Source: Nocardia amamiensis NBRC 102102 | GTDB lineage: Bacteria; Actinomycetota; Actinomycetes; Mycobacteriales; Mycobacteriaceae | DNA length: 44,554 nucleotides | Reading direction: 5' to 3' | NCBI RefSeq assembly: GCF_001612745.1 | Contig: NZ_BDBA01000109.1 | Coordinates: forward strand, 1 to 44,554 | Position numbers and translations under genes: made by a program | Notes under the pieces: generated by a model | The model's database searches: none | What the model was told of the DNA's origin: nothing | The model's input: only the letters and a program-made list of their open reading frames with translations | In this document: positions 39,686 through 44,554 of the stretch, one piece after another | How positions within the stretch are numbered: position 1 is the first letter of the stretch | How the letters are laid out: each line of letters begins with the position of its first letter

Positions 39686-41149
39686 GTGACCGTCGCAGCA
39701 CGCGTAGCCGTGATCGGTGCGGGCGTGTCCGGCCTGGTGACGGCAAAAGTCTTGCGAGACGACGAATTCGACGTCGTCGTATTCGAAAAGGAAGCCGCGA
39801 TTGGTGGTGTTTGGATCGAATCACGCACGTACCCTGGCCTGCGCACCAACAATTCCCGCGACACATACGCCTTCTCCGATCACCCCTACAGCACTTCGGC
39901 GGACATGTTCCCGACCGCTGCGCAGGTACGTGAATATCTGAACTCCTACGTCCATCGCTTCCGCCTGGCATCCCACCTCAGACTGTCGGCCGAGGTTGTC
40001 GGATTGTCCCGGCAGGGGCAGGTATTCCAGGTCGAAGTCCGCAACGGAAGCGAAACCACCACGTGGCTTTTCGACTTCGTGGTCGTGTGTGCCGGTGTCT
40101 TCTCCGAGCCGCACGTGCCGGAGATCGAGGGCATGCGCGGGTTCGCCGGCAGGCTGCTTCACTCGAGCCGGGCAACCGATCCAGCGCTGTTCGAAGGACA
40201 GCGGGTGGTTGTGGTAGGCGCGGGGAAGTCGGCGCTGGACCTGGCGGCTTGGGCTGCGTCGCACGCGAGCACCTGCACGCTCGTTTTCCGTAAGCCCCAC
40301 TGGATGATTCCGCGCTACCTGCTCGGTCGGATCCCGTCCGATCGCTTGCTGACCACCCGGGTGAACGAGGCGCTGTTTCGCTACCACCGTCTCAACCGAA
40401 CCGAGCAGTTCCTGCACGGCCCAGGCAAGACGTTGACGCGACTGGTCTGGCGAGTGATGTCGAGACTGATTCGCCTGCACATGAGGATGCCAGCGGCGAT
40501 GGTGCCCGACAAACCCTTGCCCGCGGGAATCGAGTACGTCGGCGTCGCGCCCGAGTTCTACCAGATGGCCCGCACCGGCCGTGTACTCATGCGACGTGAC
40601 ACCATTGCCGCCTTCCCGGAAGGCAACGCACTGCTGTTGGCCGGCGGCGAACGGATCGACGCCGATGTGGTTATCTTCGCGACCGGCTGGCGGCAACCCC
40701 TTCCCTTCTTGGCCCCCGAATTGCAGGCATCCGCTCTGCGCGACGGCCACTTCCAGCTCTACCGTCGCATCCTCCCACCGATCGAGCATCGACTCGGATT
40801 CGTCGGCTACGCGTCGTCACCCGCCTGCCCGCTCACGTCCGAAGTTTCCGCCCACTGGCTGTCCCAGAGCTTCCGCGGCGAACTCGCGCTTCCGGCCGTC
40901 GACGAGATGCGGGCCGAGGTTCTCCGTGTCGAAAGCTGGTTGTCCGACGCCCTGCCCGCGATGCCGCAGGGATACCTGCTCGGCCCCTTCCTCGCGCACC
41001 ACATCGATGAGCTCGTTGCCGACATGGGCTTGCGCGTACGACGCACGCGCAATCTCATGACCGAGTATCTGACCCCGCTGCTCCCGGCCCGATACTCCGG
41101 CCTCGCCGAGGAACGCCGTCGGCGCACAGGCAGAGGCCGAGCACCGTAA
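39686..41149 (+). CDS. Flavin-containing monooxygenase-like FAD/NADPH oxidoreductase
   Basis: The 487-residue product has two Rossmann motifs: GAGVSG at 11-16 for FAD and GAGKSA at 178-183 for NADPH. Between them lies an FMO-type sequence FAGRLLHSSR (153-162), close to FxGxxxHxxx(Y/F). EKEAAIGGVW and YPGLRTNN are also typical. Group B monooxygenases hydroxylate nitrogen or sulfur or perform Baeyer-Villiger oxidation; the substrate is unknown. The GTG at 39686 has no ribosome site of its own and depends on the 19-residue ORF that ends one base earlier. It closes the SDR-ImmA-membrane-XRE locus. Confidence 0.88.
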   Translation: MTVAARVAVIGAGVSGLVTAKVLRDDEFDVVVFEKEAAIGGVWIESRTYPGLRTNNSRDTYAFSDHPYSTSADMFPTAAQVREYLNSYVHRFRLASHLRLSAEVVGLSRQGQVFQVEVRNGSETTTWLFDFVVVCAGVFSEPHVPEIEGMRGFAGRLLHSSRATDPALFEGQRVVVVGAGKSALDLAAWAASHASTCTLVFRKPHWMIPRYLLGRIPSDRLLTTRVNEALFRYHRLNRTEQFLHGPGKTLTRLVWRVMSRLIRLHMRMPAAMVPDKPLPAGIEYVGVAPEFYQMARTGRVLMRRDTIAAFPEGNALLLAGGERIDADVVIFATGWRQPLPFLAPELQASALRDGHFQLYRRILPPIEHRLGFVGYASSPACPLTSEVSAHWLSQSFRGELALPAVDEMRAEVLRVESWLSDALPAMPQGYLLGPFLAHHIDELVADMGLRVRRTRNLMTEYLTPLLPARYSGLAEERRRRTGRGRAP

Positions 41150-41455
41150 TCGCCTCGGCGATCGAGTATCAGGGCTCCGGCCGCGCTTTACCGATCCAGA
41201 CCGCCGGTGACCTGTCCTCGTTCTGCTGTCCTGGCCTGGCTGCCAGCGGACGCCGGTGCAGGACGAGTTCGGTGGTGTGGCCCCATTAGGCGTCGGGGCA
41301 TCATCCCCGTCGGCGAGCACGGTGGTGACATGTTCGGCAGGGAATTCGGTACGGGCGACGATGTCCAGCAGTTCCTGCACATGGGAAACACCGATCGTCC
41401 GCACCGCAACCGGCCAGGACACGAGCTGGACGACGACTGTCAGCGCCGGAACATT
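41150..41455. other. 306-bp region without a supported gene
   Basis: A 14-bp palindrome at 41149-41162 (ATCGCC-TC-GGCGAT) may end the monooxygenase transcript. On the minus strand about 55 codons (from 41422, containing VRTIGVSHVQELLDIV) have coding-like codon use, but the frame then degrades. It may be a remnant of a small regulatory gene. Confidence 0.4.
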
Positions 41456-41677
41456 TCACCGAGACTCCAGGTACAGGCGTTCACACGGCAGCCTCGGATA
41501 CCGGTCGGCATCGTCGGTCGAGACGTGGACCGGGTCATGCCAGTGCCTTTCTCGCCACTCCTGGACGAACACGCTCGCGGCGGTCATGCATGCCCGGAAG
41601 TCCATTCGCAGCCCGTGCAAGAAGACCGACAGGTGAACGTCCGCTTCCTGCGGCCTCGGCGAAGTGCCAGTGGTCAT
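41456..41677 (-). CDS. Small hypothetical protein
   Basis: The 73-residue product begins MTTGTSPRPQEADVHLSVFLHG and ends in RLPCERLYLESR. I do not recognise the family. The ATG at 41677 has an excellent AAGGGGG ribosome site at 5-nt spacing, and third-position GC is high, so it is probably real. The central helix (LRMDFRACMTAASVFVQEWRE) is hydrophobic on one face but not a membrane segment. A possibly decayed frame follows 34 bp downstream. Confidence 0.55.
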   Translation of the reverse strand: MTTGTSPRPQEADVHLSVFLHGLRMDFRACMTAASVFVQEWRERHWHDPVHVSTDDADRYPRLPCERLYLESR

Positions 41678-42117
41678 GGTCGCCCCCTTGCTGCCGAACC
41701 GAACCAACGGCTCGCGCGGCACGAGTTCGACCGCGAGCAAGGTGAGCAGCGTCCGACGAGGCGCGTCACGGGTAGCGGCTGGATCACTCTCACCCCTTCG
41801 GTTTCGTCCGGATTGCCGACGGTGCCGGGTCGAGGACTTGTACGGGCCACCGCGCCAGGTTGCGACGGTGATGTACCGGGACGTTACGGACGAACTACCG
41901 AGGCGAACATCGGGCGAGTTCGACAATGCCGAAGTCCCTTGGGACGGTCACTCCCGTCGTTACCATCCGACGATCGAGGGGATTCTTATGATGCAGGTCA
42001 CACGCTGATTATCGATGTGGCGAAGATCACCGAGCTGTTCGACATTGTCGAATCAATTACCGATAGTTCCGGGCATCGCCCACCGTGACCTGCACAATCG
42101 AATCCACGCCTGGCGAA
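41678..42117. other. 440-bp spacer with a TTCGACA-type palindrome
   Basis: No gene is supported. At 42038-42052 TTCGACA-T-TGTCGAA is a perfect 15-bp palindrome, and a half-site TTCGACAATG lies at 41919-41928. They may regulate the small gene to the left. Confidence 0.4.
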
Positions 42118-42546
42118 CTAGAACGCGTTCGGCAAGCGGCGACGTCCGGCGGTCAGTTCAATGGCCAGGTCCTCATAAGCGATGGCCAGTTCGGCCAGCC
42201 GCTCCCAGGCGAACCACAGGTCCCATTCCGCGTCGGCGGCCAAGGCCGCATATGCGGTGGTGCTGAGGTGGGCGAGGCGGTCGATCACCGAGCCCAGCGA
42301 CTCGGTGTGGAGGTAGGCTCCGCCGCGGGCGGACGGCAAGCGCAGCTCGGCCCAGCGATCGATGTCCCGGACCAGCCGGGCACGGCACTCATCGATATCG
42401 CACACGGCTGGATGGTCCGCGCCGAGGCGGCGAACGTGCAGGTCGGCAAGCGCGCGGGCGTGTAGCAGCACCGGATGATCCGGTGGCGGCTCGCCCTCCC
42501 GGCAAGCTCGAAGCAGTTGACTTCTCGTCGGCAGGGCATCGCTCAC
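42118..42546 (-). CDS. DUF4254 domain protein (paralogue 3 of 3)
   Basis: The 142-residue product matches the other two copies: LHARALADLHVRR, DIDECRARLVRDIDRW, HTESLGSVIDRLA, WERLAELAIAYEDL and a terminal GRRRLPN. I chose the GTG at 42546 because GAGG lies 7 nt upstream; longer frames run into the tandem repeat. This copy has an apparent partner: the start overlaps the stop of a repeat-encoded mini-ORF (GTGA), a relic of an overlap with the upstream gene. Function unknown. Confidence 0.82.
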   Translation of the reverse strand: MSDALPTRSQLLRACREGEPPPDHPVLLHARALADLHVRRLGADHPAVCDIDECRARLVRDIDRWAELRLPSARGGAYLHTESLGSVIDRLAHLSTTAYAALAADAEWDLWFAWERLAELAIAYEDLAIELTAGRRRLPNAF

Positions 42547-42626
42547 GGCCGCGCCTCGCAGGGACCGGTCTCCGCTGGGCATGACTCCGTACCGTGCCCA
42601 CCGTTCACGCGCCGACGCTTGCGCAC
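42543..42626 (-). CDS. Repeat-encoded mini-ORF C (27 codons)
   Basis: It starts at GTG 42626 and its TGA overlaps the DUF4254 GTG by 4 bp. The peptide (VRKRRRVNGGHGTESC and on, ending EARP) resembles the C-terminus of the gene at 42783. It is probably a duplicated gene end rather than a functional protein. Confidence 0.35.
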   Translation of the reverse strand: MRKRRRVNGGHGTESCPAETGPCEARP

Positions 42627-42863
42627 GACCGCGCCTCCCCGGAGCTCGACTTCGCCGTACAGGACCGCGCACCGTGGTCTCGGTTCACTCGATGACGCAT
42701 CCTCACGACCGCGCCTCCCCGGAGCTCGACTTCGCCGTGCGCGACCGCGCACCGTGGTCTCGGTTCACCCGATGACGCATCCTCACGACCGCGCCTCCCC
42801 TGGACCCGGCTCCGCCGATGGCGCTCGGTGTTCTCGGATCACTCGCTGACGCTCGTCGACGGC
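42544..42863. repeat. 80-bp tandem repeat, four units, each with ribosome site and overlapping stop/start
   Basis: Units start at 42544, 42624, 42704 and 42784. Units at 42624 and 42704 are nearly identical; the flanking ones are more diverged. On the minus strand each unit holds GGAGGCGCGGTCGTGA or a close variant: ribosome site, GTG and overlapping TGA. The first unit contains the DUF4254 start and the last the end of the upstream gene, so the array is an amplified intercistronic junction. Confidence 0.9.
42703..42786 (-). CDS. Repeat-encoded mini-ORF A (27 codons)
   Basis: It starts at GTG 42786, overlapping the upstream gene's TGA by 4 bp, and its own TGA overlaps the next repeat's GTG (42706) by 4 bp. 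The peptide (VRMRHRVNRDHGARS, ending GEARS) copies the C-terminal tail of the gene at 42783. GGGGAGG lies 7 nt before each GTG. Confidence 0.4.
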   Translation of the reverse strand: MRMRHRVNRDHGARSRTAKSSSGEARS

Positions 42864-43313
42864 GCTCCGGCCCGCGCAGGCCAGCACGCAATCCACGATC
42901 ACCGCGCCGGACGGGCGGAAGGTATCGCGGGGCGCCACCACCCAGTGGCGAAATCCACCATTCGCCTCGGCGGGAGACGGCAGCGCTATTTCGCTGCCGA
43001 ATGGCACGACCGAGACGTCGAGCCGGAATAGGGCCGCGAACAGTCGGGTGTCGTCGGGAAGATCCGGTCGGCACAGAAAAGTCCAGCGGCGCGAACGGAT
43101 ATGCGCGACCACCGGACCCAGCGGATGGCCATGGAAAAGCATGTCGTCTCGCACCCACTGCCCCAACCGGTCGGGCATCGTGATTCCTCCGACCACACCC
43201 GCTTTCACGACGATCCGCCCGATCTCCGGATGTATCCCGGCCGGGAGCCCGCAAGTGCGGCGGTAAAAGGCGCAGCGGGACGCGGGTGTATCCGCGTATG
43301 CCGCATGGTTCAT
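42783..43313 (-). CDS. Conserved hypothetical protein, weak resemblance to primase-polymerase modules
   Basis: The 176-residue product starts at ATG 43313 with GAGG 7 nt upstream; ATG 43331 is possible. Visible features are GGITMPDRLGQWVRD, GPVVAHIRSRRWTFLCRPDLP, ALFRLDVSVVPFGSEIALPSP and FRHWVVAPRDTFRP. The order of a strand ending RWTFL, a hydrophobic strand and ALPSP followed by RHW recalls small domains annotated near bifunctional primase/polymerases in actinobacteria, but I cannot confirm it. The C-terminal tail (RVIREHRAPS, ending GEARS) is the sequence amplified in the downstream repeat. It is probably the operon partner of the DUF4254 gene. Confidence 0.7.
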   Translation of the reverse strand: MNHAAYADTPASRCAFYRRTCGLPAGIHPEIGRIVVKAGVVGGITMPDRLGQWVRDDMLFHGHPLGPVVAHIRSRRWTFLCRPDLPDDTRLFAALFRLDVSVVPFGSEIALPSPAEANGGFRHWVVAPRDTFRPSGAVIVDCVLACAGRSAVDERQRVIREHRAPSAEPGPGEARS

Positions 43314-43474
43314 ACGCCAGCCTCGATTCATATAGTCCGATGAGAACAAATGCCCGATCGCTGGACCTGGAACCGTTGTCGCGGTTAAGGTTTCAGCACT
43401 TCTTCGATTCGTGCCGGGCTCGTTCAGTAGAGCACCGGATATTGCTGGGCGGGAACGTAATCAGTTGTGGAATC

Positions 43475-43489
43475 GGGCGGAAACCGCCC
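43475..43489. promoter_or_regulatory. Small hairpin in the region before the XRE/DUF5753 gene
   Basis: GGGCGG-AAA-CCGCCC forms a 6-bp stem with a 3-nt loop, 76 bp before the GTG at 43565. It may be part of the divergent promoter region between the XRE and hypothetical genes. Confidence 0.3.
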
Positions 43490-43596
43490 AGGTTCCAAGG
43501 ACCCCCGCCAAAAGGTTCCAGTTAGCAACCTGACCACTAGTTTGGCTATCGAAAGGAATTCGTCGTGACTCCAGCAGGTTCCAGCCTCCCCGCCGC

Positions 43597-44445
43597 ATGC
43601 TCGGCCGACAGCTGCGTACGCTGCGCGTCAACTCGGGCGTCAGCGCGGAGTACGCCCGAGAAGTGCTCGGCGTGAGCAAACAAACCCTGTGGCGGATGGA
43701 GACCGGACAACAAGTCCGGCTGCATCCGTTGTTCATCGAGCGACTGTGCAGGCTGTACGGGGCATCCGACGAACAGACCGCTATCCTGCTCGACCTGACC
43801 GAGGAGACCGAGCACACGGAGTGGTGGTACCACTACGACGACGCCATCCCAAAGGGGTTCAGCCACTATGTGGGACTGGAGGCAGCTGCCCGCCGTGTCT
43901 TCTCCTACCAAACGACCCTTCTGCCCGGACTACTGCAAACCAACGAATACCGGCGGGCGCTGATATGGGTCGACTACCCCATGATGCCCGGGCCAGAGGT
44001 CGAGCGACGCATCGAGGTGTTCACCCGGCGAAAGGCACGCTTGGACAGCGACTCCGACCCGCTGAATCTCAACGCGATCATTGATGAGTCTGCTTTGCGT
44101 AGACCGATCGGTGGCCAATCGGTCATGGGTGATCAGGTCGAGCACCTGGCCAGAGTCAGCGAACACCCGAACATTTCGGTGTTGGTGGTTCCGCTCAAGT
44201 CGGAGGCATACCCGGGCCTGCGTGTCGGCCCGTTCGTGATGCTCGAGTTTCCCAAGCACCGGACAGTACATCTCACCGAGCCGCCGATCATCTACATGCA
44301 GGGCTTCACCGGCGACCTGTATCTTGAGAAGCCCGAAGAGGTAAGGGGATATCGACAGGCGTGGGCCGACATCCAACGATCGGCACTTGATGAGGCGCAC
44401 AGCCGATCCCTCCTCCGCAAGATCGCAAAGGAGTACGCCGAGTGA
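43597..44445 (+). CDS. XRE/DUF5753 (Scr1-type antitoxin-like) regulator, N-terminus apparently frameshifted
   Basis: The 282-residue product has an XRE HTH at about 1-55 (LGRQLRTLRVNSGVSAEYAREVLGV; TLWRMETGQ). DUF5753 runs from about 95 (YQTTLLPGLLQTNEYRRAL; IIDESALRRPIGGQSVM; VLVVPLKSEAYPGLRVGPFVMLEF). The ATG at 43597 lacks a ribosome site. A GTG at 43565 has AAAGGA at 7 nt and reads TPAGSSLP, a typical start for this family, but is out of frame by one base at a run of four C (43588-43591). The stop overlaps the DUF397 start by 3-4 bp. Confidence 0.88.
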   Translation: MLGRQLRTLRVNSGVSAEYAREVLGVSKQTLWRMETGQQVRLHPLFIERLCRLYGASDEQTAILLDLTEETEHTEWWYHYDDAIPKGFSHYVGLEAAARRVFSYQTTLLPGLLQTNEYRRALIWVDYPMMPGPEVERRIEVFTRRKARLDSDSDPLNLNAIIDESALRRPIGGQSVMGDQVEHLARVSEHPNISVLVVPLKSEAYPGLRVGPFVMLEFPKHRTVHLTEPPIIYMQGFTGDLYLEKPEEVRGYRQAWADIQRSALDEAHSRSLLRKIAKEYAE

Positions 44446-44554
44446 ACGTCGATCTATCCGCTGCCTCGTGGTTCAAGAGCAGCTACAGCAGCTCGGACAA
44501 GGAATGCGTCGAGGTCGCACTCCTTGGCAGCGGCTTCGTGGGTGTGCGCGACTC
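44442..44554 (+). CDS. DUF397 protein, cut by the right edge
   Basis: The GTG at 44442 overlaps the TGA of the XRE/DUF5753 gene (GTGA). The visible 37 residues include the DUF397 signature ASWFKSSYSSSDKECVEVA followed by VGVRDS. DUF397 proteins are the usual small partners of XRE/DUF5753 regulators, proposed to act like a toxin-antitoxin or developmental pair as in the Streptomyces Scr1/Scr2 and BldB-like systems. Confidence 0.9.
   Translation, partial: MNVDLSAASWFKSSYSSSDKECVEVALLGSGFVGVRD

Noticed and set aside
42544..42863. CRISPR array
   Set aside because: Units are contiguous 80-bp tandem copies without unique spacers, and no cas gene is present.

Overview
The window is high-GC actinobacterial DNA, most likely from Nocardia or a close relative. 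The left third keeps a gene order I recall from Mycobacterium tuberculosis: Mg-chelatase-like ATPase, GNAT acetyltransferase, malate:quinone oxidoreductase, alpha/beta hydrolase, then nearby a MapB-type methionine aminopeptidase. The other Nocardia-like signs are a PknK-type kinase, three DUF4254 proteins, XRE/DUF5753 regulators with a DUF397 partner, and many GTG or leaderless starts. I found no tRNA, rRNA, CRISPR array or recognisable insertion sequence.

Region 1 (1-10.1 kb) is mostly conserved metabolism: the chelatase ATPase (cut by the left edge), GNAT, mqo, a hydrolase facing a degenerate hydrolase that lacks its serine, a VapBC-type toxin-antitoxin pair with a palindromic upstream site, cobQ, map, and an LLM flavin oxidoreductase. 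Region 2 (10.2-22 kb) holds signalling genes: a DUF4254 protein, a DUF1304 membrane protein, an amidohydrolase, pknK, a PAS-GGDEF cyclase, a terpene synthase-like protein, a PAS-ANTAR protein, an orphan XRE/DUF5753 regulator and an APC permease.

Region 3 (22-35.3 kb) is accessory: an ImmA-like peptidase facing a second DUF4254 gene, an APH-like phosphotransferase, a WxG-CHAP protein, an SDR/HxlR divergent pair with a decayed HxlR copy nearby, an IPT/TIG protein, a MerR regulator fused to two sliding-clamp-like domains with a TPR partner, a Fis-type regulator divergent from a cyclopropane-synthase-like methyltransferase, and an IdeR-type iron box between a TIGR03118-type lipoprotein and a nitrobindin-like protein.

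Region 4 (35.3 kb to the end) is the least ordinary. An SDR, an ImmA-like peptidase, a MAB_1171c/DUF6545-type membrane protein, a convergent XRE regulator, several tiny ORFs and a flavin monooxygenase form one locus. Its control region has five direct repeats spaced exactly 10 bp over a consensus promoter. Next come a small-gene region, a third DUF4254 gene joined to its upstream partner by an 80-bp tandem repeat that forms a chain of overlapping mini-ORFs, and an XRE/DUF5753-DUF397 pair (the DUF397 gene is cut by the right edge) whose regulator appears frameshifted at its N-terminus.
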